20,593 bases of DNA from GCA-2688775 sp035288865 (lineage in GTDB: Archaea > Nanobdellota > Nanobdellia > Woesearchaeales > GW2011-AR4). The DNA lies in assembly GCA_035288865.1 (NCBI GenBank), contig DATDZA010000047.1, positions 1 to 20,593 on the forward strand, read 5' to 3'. The stretch's first letter is position 1, and every line of letters starts with the position of its first letter. The notes below the pieces were generated by a model. It was not told the DNA's origin, did no database searches, and saw only the letters and a list, made by a program, of their open reading frames with translations. The translations under genes and the position numbers were made by a program. Positions 1 through 7,443 of the stretch are shown piece after piece.

Positions 1-97
1 TAGGGTCAAGTTGATCTCCTTTTTGATATTTCTTCTGCAAATCCTGATAAATCATCTCAGCAATCGCTTGTGTAACATCTTGGATACTTTCAGCCAT
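1..97 (-). CDS. N-terminal fragment of an unrecognised protein, cut by the window edge
   Basis: An open frame starts with ATG at 97 and runs leftwards for 32 codons without a stop until the window ends. The visible protein starts MAESIQDVTQAIAEM and continues with a charged, probably helical stretch (QKKYQKGDQ). A TATA-like box lies at 119-128, about 26 nt upstream of the ATG, which fits the leaderless promoters seen elsewhere here and supports the start. The neighbouring TPR gene lies upstream on the same strand. Too little is visible to name a family or function. Confidence 0.55.
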   Translation of the reverse strand, partial: MAESIQDVTQAIAEMIYQDLQKKYQKGDQLDP

Positions 98-118
98 AAA
101 GCAAAGAAAACCGATTTA

Positions 119-128
119 ATTTATAAAG
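119..128 (-). promoter_or_regulatory. TATA-like box for the truncated left-edge gene
   Basis: On the minus strand this reads CTTTATAAAT. Its centre is about 26 nt upstream of the ATG at 97, the usual archaeal distance from TATA box to transcription start, so the message would start at or very near the start codon. Confidence 0.45.
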
Positions 129-144
129 TTTATTATTAACAATT

Positions 145-1269
145 TCACAATATCGCATACGGCTTCATCTTCAGTCTCAAAGCTTCTTCTATATTCTTCT
201 CATCTTCAGAAGTCAGGTAGATATTCCTTTTCTTATGCTTATCATATTCTTTTATCTTCGCTTTCATTACTTTTTGATATTCCTTCACATAATCATAAGG
301 GTGATGGTCAATGTAAAGGTCAAGTTTTGGCAGGTAAAATGAAGCCCTGAAATCATCTTTATCAGCCCATGTTGCGACTGAATTGTACTGGAATAATAAA
401 TTGTTGTCAAACAAAAAGTTTGCGATCATCATCTCTGCTCTTGTCTTGACGACGTGACCAGTTTTTGTATGATAGTTTGAGTCGGCGTTTTCCCCGCGTT
501 CCAGCAATTCAGAGCCTTTTACCTGGATTCCTTTCTCTCTTTTTATATCATCAAATAAAGGAATAGATTCCTTGTTTTCATAATTCTTGTTGATGCTCAA
601 TACGCCGTCAAATGACTGCACCGCTTCTTTCACTTTGCCAAGCAGGACTTCCATGTGGCCTTTGCTGTACCACGCCTCTACATGATTTTTGTCAAGCTCT
701 GCGGCCTGCGTGAAACAATTATGAGCCATCTTTATAAAATTCGTTTTCTGGTCTTCCTTTTTGAACTCTTCAATCATCCTGTCGCTAACTTCCCAGTCCG
801 TGTCCATGGAAATCCTATAAGCGCCCGCCTTGTACCTGCCTTCAACAAACATTTTTTTTCTGTAATAAACGCTGCCCTTGCCCATCCATGCCCGGACTTT
901 GTTTTCATCCTCTGCTGCCCGCACCTGAAGTGCTTTGTCAAAGAATTCTATTGCCTTGTCAAAACTGTCCAAATAAGAGTAGCATGCAGCCATGTTGTAG
1001 TTGCACTTGAAAAGAAACTCAGCAGCGTTCTTGAACAAATCTTCTTCAGGTCCCTTATATGGATAGAATTCTAAGGCCTTATTATATTCCTCTATCGCCG
1101 TCTTGTACTGCTTTAGTTGAGCTAATCTGTCTGCCTCCCGCTTTATTTCTTCCCCCCTGCGCATTTCCTCAGTTTCCTTGAAAGATTCCAGCTTATTCTT
1201 CTCTTTATTACGCTCTTCCAATTTCTTTTTTTGGTCTGCAAAAAACTTCTTTATGTGATGAATTACCAT
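145..1269 (-). CDS. TPR protein with a C-terminal PD-(D/E)XK nuclease-like domain
   Basis: 374 residues. Residues about 6-50 are highly charged (Lys/Glu) and probably coiled coil. Residues about 46-226 hold TPR-like helical pairs, for example around 46-70, 88-118 and 180-226. Residues about 272-358 resemble the PD-(D/E)XK nuclease domain attached to some UvrD-like helicases: VKTRAEMMIANFLFDNN, then FYLPKLDLYID, then a Lys-rich helix and the strand NIYLTSED. In that family the second motif is usually (P/R)-D-F-Y-L-P; here it is Ala-Ser-Phe-Tyr-Leu-Pro (309-314), so the usual metal-binding Asp appears to be Ser310. Glu279, Asp321 and several Lys remain. It may be an inactive or altered nuclease, or a binding domain. 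ATG at 1269 is supported by a TATA-like box at 1294-1305. No signal peptide is visible, so a cytoplasmic location is likely. The TPR call is firm; the nuclease call is by eye. Confidence 0.8.
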   Translation of the reverse strand: MVIHHIKKFFADQKKKLEERNKEKNKLESFKETEEMRRGEEIKREADRLAQLKQYKTAIEEYNKALEFYPYKGPEEDLFKNAAEFLFKCNYNMAACYSYLDSFDKAIEFFDKALQVRAAEDENKVRAWMGKGSVYYRKKMFVEGRYKAGAYRISMDTDWEVSDRMIEEFKKEDQKTNFIKMAHNCFTQAAELDKNHVEAWYSKGHMEVLLGKVKEAVQSFDGVLSINKNYENKESIPLFDDIKREKGIQVKGSELLERGENADSNYHTKTGHVVKTRAEMMIANFLFDNNLLFQYNSVATWADKDDFRASFYLPKLDLYIDHHPYDYVKEYQKVMKAKIKEYDKHKKRNIYLTSEDEKNIEEALRLKMKPYAIL

Positions 1270-1293
1270 TTTAGAGTAATTTAAACCAGCAGG

Positions 1294-1305
1294 ATATATT
1301 TAAAG
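1294..1305 (-). promoter_or_regulatory. TATA-like box for the TPR gene
   Basis: Reads CTTTAAATATAT on the minus strand, centred about 30 nt upstream of the ATG at 1269. No Shine-Dalgarno sequence is seen before the start. Confidence 0.45.
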
Positions 1306-1336
1306 TTTTTTGTTTTGAGAAATAAAAGCAATAGTA

Positions 1337-1344
1337 TTAAATAC
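1337..1344 (+). promoter_or_regulatory. TATA-like box for the two-helix membrane protein
   Basis: TTAAATAC, centred about 26 nt before the ATG at 1367. The same TTAAATAC core recurs before the genes at 16812 and 17882. Confidence 0.45.
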
Positions 1345-1366
1345 CTAAGACTGAATGTTATGACTT

Positions 1367-1555
1367 ATGGATAAAAATAAATCACTAAAGCTCGCTTCAC
1401 TTATTTTTGGGTTGGTTGCGCTCTTTCACTTATTAAGGTCAATTTTCAGCTGGACTGTATCTATCGGAACTTTTAATATTCCAGTTTATTTCAGCTATTT
1501 TGGATTTCTTGTCGCAGGATTTTTATCTTGGATAATGTATACAGCTGGCAGATAA
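1367..1555 (+). CDS. Small two-helix membrane protein
   Basis: 62 residues. After a short Lys-rich N-terminus (MDKNKSLK) there are two hydrophobic helices, about residues 9-26 and 38-58, joined by SWTVSIGTFNIPVYF. Short proteins of this pattern are common in DPANN genomes, but I know of no assigned function. The ATG at 1367 sits 26 nt after a TATA-like box and lacks a Shine-Dalgarno site, so the transcript is probably leaderless. The gene is divergent from the TPR gene, with under 100 nt between the starts, so the two promoters lie close together. Confidence 0.7.
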   Translation: MDKNKSLKLASLIFGLVALFHLLRSIFSWTVSIGTFNIPVYFSYFGFLVAGFLSWIMYTAGR

Positions 1556-1644
1556 GAAATAATAGCTAAAAAAGTTATTTCAATCGCAGATAAGTAATTA
1601 AAATAGAATTTGAAAAATAAGACAACAAATATTAAAAATCTAAA

Positions 1645-4600
1645 TTAATAATCTTCTTCGTCTCTTCCCGCCATCAAAATTATTGCAGCTAAAACAAAGA
1701 ATATTGACAATATCAGAGTGCTGATTAATATCCAGAATAATCCGCCGCCTGCTCCCCTAAAAAATAGTTGTATAAATGGTATCTGGATTGTTTTTTCTAC
1801 TGTTTCAGTGCCGAATAGATTGGAGTTTACTGATGACAAGGTGTTTGTTGTAGTCTGATTTATTTGTTTTTTTACGCCGCAGTCCTGCACATTGAGCTGA
1901 ACTGTTTTTGTATCCTGCAATGTCCCATCATCTGAATAAATATTAACAGTCAGAGGGTAAGATCCATCTTCAACATTATTTAATATTTTAAGAGGAACAA
2001 TTTTTGAATATGTATTACCGTCCGTTCCGGACTGAATTTCGATGTCTCTTTGGAATGAGTCAATTCCCAATTCATCGCTTTTAATTTCAACATATGATTT
2101 TTCTTCATCTTCCCTTCCAAGATTTATTATCTGGTAATTCAACATAAATCCCTCATTGCAGTTTATCTTGGCTTTGTTGACAACAAGTTTTGTAAATCTT
2201 AAATCATGCTTGTCTTTTTTAACCTCGAGCACTATATTCAGCTCATCCCTCTGGGTTGTGCCGTTTTCATCTTCCCCTTCAGCTTCTATATGTACATTGT
2301 AGTCGCTGTCATCAACATTCAATGGGAGCTTAAAATTATTTAGCGTAACGGTTTTCTCAGACTGCGGCCTCAGGTCAAAGTCAGATGACTCGTCTTCCAA
2401 ATCATCGCCGTTATCGATGCTTTCGATTGTTGTTTTGACTACTATATTTCTTATCGTCAAGCCGCCTGTGGTTGAGAAAAGGTTTCTTGTCTTGATTTTG
2501 AAATCTATTTTTGATTCTGGACCCGCAGTCCTGCTTATTTTTTCGCCATCTGACAAGCCACTGCTAGTTCTGCCGTCGACTTTTACATCAACGTCAATTA
2601 TTTTTAATTTCGAGCCGCTTGAAGGATTTGACTCTCCATCAGTTACCATAATACTGCCGCAAAAACTTCCAGTTGATGCGCCTCTTGAGTCCGTAACTGT
2701 GATGGTTACACTAAAAGTTCCGGTACTAGTATAAGTGTGTGTTGAAGATGATTGCCCGCCTGAAGTTGTTGTACCATCTCCCCAATTAACTAAGACTGTG
2801 AATGGGTCTCCGTCCGGGTCTGAGATTATATAATTGATTGTTGCGGTTGTTCCTATAGTAACTGTTGAAGGTGGAGTGCATGAAGAGATTATAGGCGGGT
2901 GATTTCCTCCAGTAGGAATGACAATTATCTGGCCGCAGTTTCTTGATGATGATGCGCCTCTTGAATCTGTGGCTGTGATTGTGACTGTAAAAGTTCCAGT
3001 TGAAGAATATGTATGAGACGCAGAACTTGCACCGCCGCTTGATGAAGTGCCATCTCCCCAGTTAATAGAGACTGTAAATGAATCGCCTTCTGGATCTGAA
3101 ATTGCATAATTAATTGTCGCTGCTGTTCCTACAGTAACTGTTGAAGGAGCATTGCATGAAGATATTACAGGGGGGTTATTTCCGCCGGTAGGAATGACAA
3201 TTATCTGGCCGCAGTTTCTTGATGATGATGCGCCTCTTGAATCTGTTGCTGTAACGGTAACAAAATAAGTCCCGGCTGCAAGATAGATATGCGCTGCTGA
3301 AAATGGGCCGCCGCTTGATGAACTTCCGTCCCCCCAGTTTATTGTAACAGAAAATGTATCTGCATCAGGGTCTGAAACTGAATAATGTATTGTTGCCGTT
3401 GTTCCGACAATTGATGTAGATGGAGAAGTGCATGACGAAATTTCTGGCGGATGATTACCGCTCATTGGCACGACAACTATGCTACTGCATGACCTCGAGG
3501 ATGAATCACCTAGTGAGTCGGTGGCTGTGATAGTTACTGTGAATGTGCCTGTTGAAGTGTAAGTATGCGTCGCTGCGCTTGAAGAGCCCGAGGAAGTTGT
3601 GCCATCGCCCCAATTAACCATGACCGTGAATGAATTACTTTCAGGATCTGAAATAACATAATTAATAGCAGCGACTGATCCGACAACCACCGGGGAGCTT
3701 GAAGGGCTGCATGTTGATATTGTTGGAGGGTGATTAACAGGTAGAGATGAAACAGTGATAGTGCCGCATGATCTTGTTGAAGATTCACCTTTTGAATCCG
3801 TAGCGGTGATACTTACTGTATAAGTTCCTGGAGAATTGTATGTATGGGTTGCAGATGATTGCCCACCAGAATTTATTGTGCCGTCGCCCCAGTTTACTGT
3901 CACCGAGAATGAATCGCCTTCTGAATCTGAAATTGCATAATTGATTCCTACGGTTCCTCCAGGGCTTACAGTTGAGCTTGAAGGGCTGCATGAGGATATT
4001 GTTGGTGGGTGGTTTACTGTTCCGTGGGTAACTGTTATAGTCCCACACGTTCCGCTAAATGACGCGCCTTTAGAGTCGGTAACTGTTCCTGAAACCGTAT
4101 AAGTACCTGGCGAACTGTATACGTGGGTTGCAGATGAACTTCCTCCGCTTGTAGTTGTGCCGTCACCCCAGTTAATAGCAACTGTAAATGAATCGCCGTC
4201 GGGGTCTGAAATTGAGTATGAGATTTTAGCCGCACTTCCTAAGGCTATAGAAGATGGAGTTGTGCATGACGTTACTACAGGCTCATGGTTCGAATTGGAA
4301 TTACAATTGACCCCATAATCTATGACATAGCCTATGAAAACTATGTCCTCGTCATTGTCATCTCGAAAACCGGCATCTACTTGGACCCTACCACAATTTT
4401 TAGAATTCAAATCATATGTAAAACTCGTATGTCCGCTGCCGCCTTCATAATATCCTGTCGTGCCTCCAACATGCCAACCCCCACTCGGAGAGTAAGTGGT
4501 AGCGCCGCAGCCTGAATGTGGGTCGTGAAATGCCGCGCTGACAATGTGCATTCGCCCTGGGCCATTATTCTGAACGTCAACTAGCCATTGGAGTATTCCC

Positions 4601-4758
4601 CCATGGTTGGGAGTTGCTTTAAAGCAATTGCCAGGCGGAGCATGCGTAAAACTATAGTCAATATTTTGATTATTTGCCGCGCTTACTCCCAGCGAAACTA
4701 AAACAAAGAATACAACTAACATCCATAACCCGGTTAATTCTTTAAATTTCAAAGGCAT
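1645..4758 (-). CDS. PKD-repeat surface protein with C-terminal membrane anchor
   Basis: 1037 residues from the ATG at 4758. TTG and GTG codons up to 12 nt upstream are possible but less likely, because the ATG gives a clean signal peptide (MPLKFKELTGLW followed by a hydrophobic core ending in VSA) and lies 31 nt from a TATA-like box. Residues about 157-708 are six tandem 92-residue PKD domains. Each has the NWGDG motif, a 'GT(Y/F)xVTxTATDS(R/K)G' strand and two Cys that could form a disulfide. Residues about 709-1000 look like further beta-sandwich domains. A transmembrane helix near 1008-1027 is followed by the acidic tail GRDEEDY. The chain should therefore be displayed outside the cell and anchored at its C-terminus. 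PKD arrays occur in archaeal S-layer and adhesion proteins. The exact role (cell wall, host contact or glycan binding) cannot be read from the sequence. Confidence 0.88.
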   Translation of the reverse strand: MPLKFKELTGLWMLVVFFVLVSLGVSAANNQNIDYSFTHAPPGNCFKATPNHGGILQWLVDVQNNGPGRMHIVSAAFHDPHSGCGATTYSPSGGWHVGGTTGYYEGGSGHTSFTYDLNSKNCGRVQVDAGFRDDNDEDIVFIGYVIDYGVNCNSNSNHEPVVTSCTTPSSIALGSAAKISYSISDPDGDSFTVAINWGDGTTTSGGSSSATHVYSSPGTYTVSGTVTDSKGASFSGTCGTITVTHGTVNHPPTISSCSPSSSTVSPGGTVGINYAISDSEGDSFSVTVNWGDGTINSGGQSSATHTYNSPGTYTVSITATDSKGESSTRSCGTITVSSLPVNHPPTISTCSPSSSPVVVGSVAAINYVISDPESNSFTVMVNWGDGTTSSGSSSAATHTYTSTGTFTVTITATDSLGDSSSRSCSSIVVVPMSGNHPPEISSCTSPSTSIVGTTATIHYSVSDPDADTFSVTINWGDGSSSSGGPFSAAHIYLAAGTYFVTVTATDSRGASSSRNCGQIIVIPTGGNNPPVISSCNAPSTVTVGTAATINYAISDPEGDSFTVSINWGDGTSSSGGASSASHTYSSTGTFTVTITATDSRGASSSRNCGQIIVIPTGGNHPPIISSCTPPSTVTIGTTATINYIISDPDGDPFTVLVNWGDGTTTSGGQSSSTHTYTSTGTFSVTITVTDSRGASTGSFCGSIMVTDGESNPSSGSKLKIIDVDVKVDGRTSSGLSDGEKISRTAGPESKIDFKIKTRNLFSTTGGLTIRNIVVKTTIESIDNGDDLEDESSDFDLRPQSEKTVTLNNFKLPLNVDDSDYNVHIEAEGEDENGTTQRDELNIVLEVKKDKHDLRFTKLVVNKAKINCNEGFMLNYQIINLGREDEEKSYVEIKSDELGIDSFQRDIEIQSGTDGNTYSKIVPLKILNNVEDGSYPLTVNIYSDDGTLQDTKTVQLNVQDCGVKKQINQTTTNTLSSVNSNLFGTETVEKTIQIPFIQLFFRGAGGGLFWILISTLILSIFFVLAAIILMAGRDEEDY
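2635..4290 (-). repeat. Six tandem 276-bp PKD-encoding repeats
   Basis: The six units start at N-H/N-P-P motifs and each spans exactly 276 bp (92 codons): 4015-4290, 3739-4014, 3463-3738, 3187-3462, 2911-3186 and 2635-2910. Units four and five share a 59-bp perfect match (3188-3246 and 2912-2970), which encodes DSRGASSSRNCGQIIVIPTG. This points to recent duplication or gene conversion between neighbouring units. Confidence 0.9.
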
Positions 4759-4783
4759 CTCCACAACCAAGCATATGCTATAT

Positions 4784-4793
4784 GTTTATAAAC
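4784..4793 (-). promoter_or_regulatory. TATA-like box for the PKD protein gene
   Basis: GTTTATAAAC, a perfect palindrome, centred about 31 nt upstream of the ATG at 4758. It supports that ATG over the upstream TTG and GTG codons, which would lie close to or before the expected transcription start. Confidence 0.5.
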
Positions 4794-4807
4794 CTTTGGA
4801 TTTTGTT

Positions 4808-4823
4808 ACCATTATACAATGGT
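4808..4823. promoter_or_regulatory. Interrupted palindrome upstream of the PKD gene promoter
   Basis: ACCATT-atac-AATGGT is a perfect 6-bp inverted repeat with a 4-nt spacer, 14 nt upstream of the TATA-like box at 4784-4793. A dimeric regulator could bind there, but a short palindrome can occur by chance in AT-rich DNA. The rest of 4794-4992 is AT-rich and shows no gene. Confidence 0.25.
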
Positions 4824-4992
4824 GTTTATGTGATTTTATTAAGGGATTAAATCAAATAATATTACTAAATTTGAATTAAATAAATTAGAATTTATTAACA
4901 AAATACATGTCACGTCGATGTCAACACGCAAAAATCAAAAATGAATTACCAATTTAAAATAAATCTAAAAAATCAAAATTAATAATTCTAAC

Positions 4993-5946
4993 TCAAGTAT
5001 TTATGCTTATGGTCGAAGCAGTAGTTTTATCCAAAACTTCACTTCCAATTCCTTTTCCGACATAAAATGAGGACTGGCTTAGCGCATCTCCAAGGACATC
5101 TATCAGGCCCCTGTGTTTTTTGTATTCTACAATTTCTGCTTTGATTTTCTCCTTTCTCTCTATATAATTTATAACCTCGGATTTGCCTCCTAACTCGTCT
5201 ACCAATCCATAATCTTTTGCCTGCGCGCCAAGATAAAATAATCCGTTTGCAATTTTATCAACATCTTTTTTGTTCATGTGGCGGTTTCTTGCAACCTCGC
5301 TTACAAAATAATCCCGCATTTCATCAAGAGATTCTTGAAATACTGCTTCTTCTTCGGACGTCATTTCCTTGAAAGGACTGCCTATATCCTTATATTTTCC
5401 CGCAACCAATCTCCTGTAAGTAATATTATATCGGTCTAAAAATCCCGGGAATTCAAGATAAGATGCTATGACCCCTATAGAGCCCGTTACTGAAGCACGA
5501 TTTGCAACAACATAATCAGATGATGATGCAATCCAATAGGCTCCGGACGCTCCTACTTCCCGTATCCATGCAACTTTGGTCTTGTTTGTTTTCTGCACTG
5601 CATCTGCAATTTCCTGCGAGGCGACTGCTGAGCCACCTGGGCTGTTGATTTCAAATATTATAGCTTTTATGCTCGGATTTTTATCTGCTTTTTCTATCAT
5701 TTCAACAATATCTGGAGAAAGGGAAACAGCACCGCCAAATGATAATCCTGAATCCCTTGAGCCTGTAATCTCGCCTTCGATCGGAATCAAAGCAACATTT
5801 CCGCCCAAAGATTGGAAATCAATTCCGGCAAACAACGATAAAATCGCCACAGCTATAAATCCCAGAACAGTAAGAAGTATAATTACAAATACAGCATAGC
5901 CCCACCTAAAATTTGTATGTAGCTTTTCATCAGGCGAATTTGGCAT
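4993..5946 (-). CDS. sppA: Signal peptide peptidase SppA (protease family S49)
   Basis: 317 residues, close to the size of single-domain SppA. An N-terminal transmembrane helix spans about 17-41 and the rest should face the outside. SppA enzymes cut signal peptides left in the membrane using a Ser-Lys dyad. The Ser is seen in VGASGAYWIA (Ser134) and the Lys in GKYKDIGSPF (Lys186). The 52-residue spacing matches what I recall for Bacillus SppA. The family motif INSPGG is at 100-105 and GSIGV at 155-159. The ATG directly follows the stop codon of the 65-residue upstream protein (TAAATG), so the two are cotranscribed and probably translationally coupled. Confidence 0.92.
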   Translation of the reverse strand: MPNSPDEKLHTNFRWGYAVFVIILLTVLGFIAVAILSLFAGIDFQSLGGNVALIPIEGEITGSRDSGLSFGGAVSLSPDIVEMIEKADKNPSIKAIIFEINSPGGSAVASQEIADAVQKTNKTKVAWIREVGASGAYWIASSSDYVVANRASVTGSIGVIASYLEFPGFLDRYNITYRRLVAGKYKDIGSPFKEMTSEEEAVFQESLDEMRDYFVSEVARNRHMNKKDVDKIANGLFYLGAQAKDYGLVDELGGKSEVINYIERKEKIKAEIVEYKKHRGLIDVLGDALSQSSFYVGKGIGSEVLDKTTASTISINT

Positions 5947-6144
5947 TTACTGCTCACCGTCTTTCTTAAAAGCCTGAAAAATATCTTTTCTTCCCTGCTT
6001 CAAGTTGTCAAGTATCTGGTCTTTTGCCATTTCAAGAAAACCAATTACTTCCTGCGGAGTCACATTCTGGGTTTTCATCGTAGTCTGAATATTATTCTGG
6101 TTCGAATCAACCCTTAATACAAAAACTTTTTGATCGTCTGTCAT
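5947..6144 (-). CDS. 65-residue protein cotranscribed with sppA, function unknown
   Basis: Sequence MTDDQKVFVLRVD, then NVTPQEVIGFLEMAKDQIL and a Lys-rich end. It is soluble and probably strand-helix. The TPQEVIGFLEMAKDQ helix resembles small conserved archaeal proteins that I recognise only as hypothetical. Its stop codon abuts the ATG of sppA, forming a two-gene unit with a TATA-like box at 6164-6174, 25 nt before this ATG. A role with the protease is suggested only by position. Confidence 0.7.
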   Translation of the reverse strand: MTDDQKVFVLRVDSNQNNIQTTMKTQNVTPQEVIGFLEMAKDQILDNLKQGRKDIFQAFKKDGEQ

Positions 6145-6163
6145 TTTAATTTTTTAAATTAAA

Positions 6164-6174
6164 TTATTTTAAAG
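6164..6174 (-). promoter_or_regulatory. TATA-like box for the 65-residue gene and sppA
   Basis: CTTTAAAATAA on the minus strand, centred 25 nt before the ATG at 6144. The surroundings are very AT-rich, so the exact box is uncertain. Confidence 0.35.
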
Positions 6175-6336
6175 ATTTTTTAATTTATTTTTGCTTGCAC
6201 AAGAGTCTATCTAATTTTTTATTATTAGTTAAATTTTTTCGCTGATCATAATCTTTTTTTGGTAAATCTTAATTACACCAATACAGTCCAATTTAATTAT
6301 TATTAAGCAGTTGTCATTAAGTCCATTATTATAAAT

Positions 6337-6840
6337 TTATGGTTCTAAAGAGTATATTCCTATTACTTTTGTTCTGCTCAAAATTTCACTTAGCCTTTGG
6401 TTTGTTTTCGTGAACATCATAAAAAGAGGGTCAAGAATCCACAATAGGAAAAACGGAAACATCGGCAGGAAAACAACATTTCTAACTAGAACCTGCCAGA
6501 ATTTTAACTCTTTATTGTCGCTTGCAACATAGATTTTCATTATTTTCTTTCCAATGGACTGGTGCATTTTCTTCTCAAGCATGTAAAAATAGAGCATGAT
6601 AAAAATTCCCATCACAGAAGATATTAATGTTATTACTCCGGAATAATCCGTGCTGCCAAGCAGCTTAAGTGCCTCTGAAAAAGAATAATCAGCAGGAAAG
6701 ATTTTAGCAAGAAGCGAGCGGAACGGAAGGAGAATTGCAAGATTAATAACTGCCAGGTCTATCAGAAACGCCGCAATTCTTTTCCAGATAAGAGCCGGCC
6801 CTGCAAACAGTTTCTCTTTCGGAAGATTCAGGCGTCCCAT
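6337..6840 (-). CDS. RDD-family membrane protein
   Basis: 167 residues. The family signature is seen at the first membrane helix, WKRIAAFLIDLAVINLAIL (about 19-37): the Arg-Asp-Asp pattern that names the family is represented by Arg21 and Asp28. Further hydrophobic segments lie at about 69-90 and 120-140. HQSIGKKIMKIYV (about 93-105) is the typical second motif before a helix. The ending, RLSEILSRTKVI, matches the usual C-terminus. RDD proteins are multi-spanning membrane proteins; some are proposed ion exchangers, but the substrate cannot be told here. The ATG at 6840 lies 26 nt after a TATA-like box, divergent from aIF-1A. Confidence 0.8.
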   Translation of the reverse strand: MGRLNLPKEKLFAGPALIWKRIAAFLIDLAVINLAILLPFRSLLAKIFPADYSFSEALKLLGSTDYSGVITLISSVMGIFIMLYFYMLEKKMHQSIGKKIMKIYVASDNKELKFWQVLVRNVVFLPMFPFFLLWILDPLFMMFTKTNQRLSEILSRTKVIGIYSLEP

Positions 6841-6860
6841 GATTTTTGGAAGTTTGCTTT

Positions 6861-6870
6861 GTTTATAAAA
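6861..6870 (-). promoter_or_regulatory. TATA-like box for the RDD gene
   Basis: TTTTATAAAC on the minus strand, about 26 nt before the ATG at 6840. It shares the 108-nt divergent intergenic region with the aIF-1A promoter. Confidence 0.5.
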
Positions 6871-6916
6871 ATATTGATTTTGTTGATTTTGTCAGCAAAA
6901 ATTCCCCCATAGAAAC

Positions 6917-6926
6917 ATATTTAAAC
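6917..6926 (+). promoter_or_regulatory. TATA-like box for aIF-1A
   Basis: ATATTTAAAC, preceded by the purine-rich GAAAC (possible BRE) and centred about 27 nt before the ATG at 6949. Confidence 0.5.
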
Positions 6927-6948
6927 AAACAAAAATCCAAATTATTTA

Positions 6949-7293
6949 ATGAGCAAGAAAAAAGTGGAATTGGCGATGCAGGAAAAAATCCAGATGGAGA
7001 TTTCCAGAATCAATCTTCCAAGAGGAGTACAGTCATTTGGAATCATTGAGCAGAGATTGGGCGGCTCGCGAATGAGGGTAAGATGCCTCGATGGCAAAAC
7101 AAGAATATGCAGAATTCCGGGAAGATTGACAAGAAAATTGTGGGTCAGGGATGGGGATATTGTAATTGTCGAGCCCTGGGAATACGGCGGAGACGCAAAA
7201 GGAGACGTTGTTTACAAATACTCACCAACGCAATTATCATTTTTAAGAAAGAAAGGTTATCTAAAGCAGTTTGATGAATACGAAGAATTCTAG
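6949..7293 (+). CDS. eif1A: Translation initiation factor aIF-1A
   Basis: 114 residues, the usual archaeal length. aIF-1A binds the A site of the small ribosomal subunit and helps scanning-free start-codon selection together with aIF1. The S1-like OB fold is clear: QSFGIIEQRLGGSRMRVRCLDG, then RICRIPGRLTRKLWVRDGD and IVIVEPWEY. A basic N-terminal tail (MSKKKVELAMQEK) and an acidic C-terminus (QFDEYEEF) are typical. The ATG is supported by a TATA-like box 27 nt upstream. The gene ends in TAG, followed two codons later by an in-frame TGA. Another ATG overlaps in a different frame nearby, but it reads into an unrelated product and is not used. Confidence 0.95.
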   Translation: MSKKKVELAMQEKIQMEISRINLPRGVQSFGIIEQRLGGSRMRVRCLDGKTRICRIPGRLTRKLWVRDGDIVIVEPWEYGGDAKGDVVYKYSPTQLSFLRKKGYLKQFDEYEEF

Positions 7294-7410
7294 ATTTGAT
7301 TGTTTTTATTTAAATTAAGAATCAATATAATAAGTCAGGAACTAAATTTTCAACAAGTAAAAACTCATAATTTCCCATTTAATCACTACTCTAAAATAGA
7401 TAAAATAGAA

Positions 7411-7420
7411 ATATTTAAAA
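7411..7420 (+). promoter_or_regulatory. TATA-like box that sets the start of the Ada-like-domain membrane protein
   Basis: ATATTTAAAA, centred about 28 nt before the ATG at 7444. The open frame extends 48 codons upstream to 7300, but that part precedes the promoter and encodes no membrane or domain pattern, so it is excluded. Confidence 0.5.
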
Positions 7421-7443
7421 AGGGCAGAGAAAATCTAACTAAT

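Noticed and set aside
655..1074. 139-codon open frame on the plus strand opposite the TPR gene
   Set aside because: It mirrors the coding strand, has no promoter at its start, and its translation is Leu/Val/Phe-rich without a recognisable domain, whereas the opposite strand gives clear TPRs.
3534..4235. Several 60-87-codon open frames within the PKD gene on both strands
   Set aside because: They are shadows of the repetitive coding sequence, with Gln/His- or Ser-rich translations and no promoters.
2635..4290. Regular repeats that might suggest a CRISPR array
   Set aside because: The period is 276 bp, in frame, and encodes PKD domains; there are no short identical repeats with unique spacers.
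6094..6107. GGTTCGAATCAACC, resembling a tRNA T-arm
   Set aside because: It lies inside the coding sequence of the 65-residue gene, and no acceptor stem or anticodon arm can be folded around it.
7300..7443. 48-codon upstream extension of the Ada-like-domain membrane protein
   Set aside because: It precedes the TATA-like box at 7411-7420 and adds no signal or domain.
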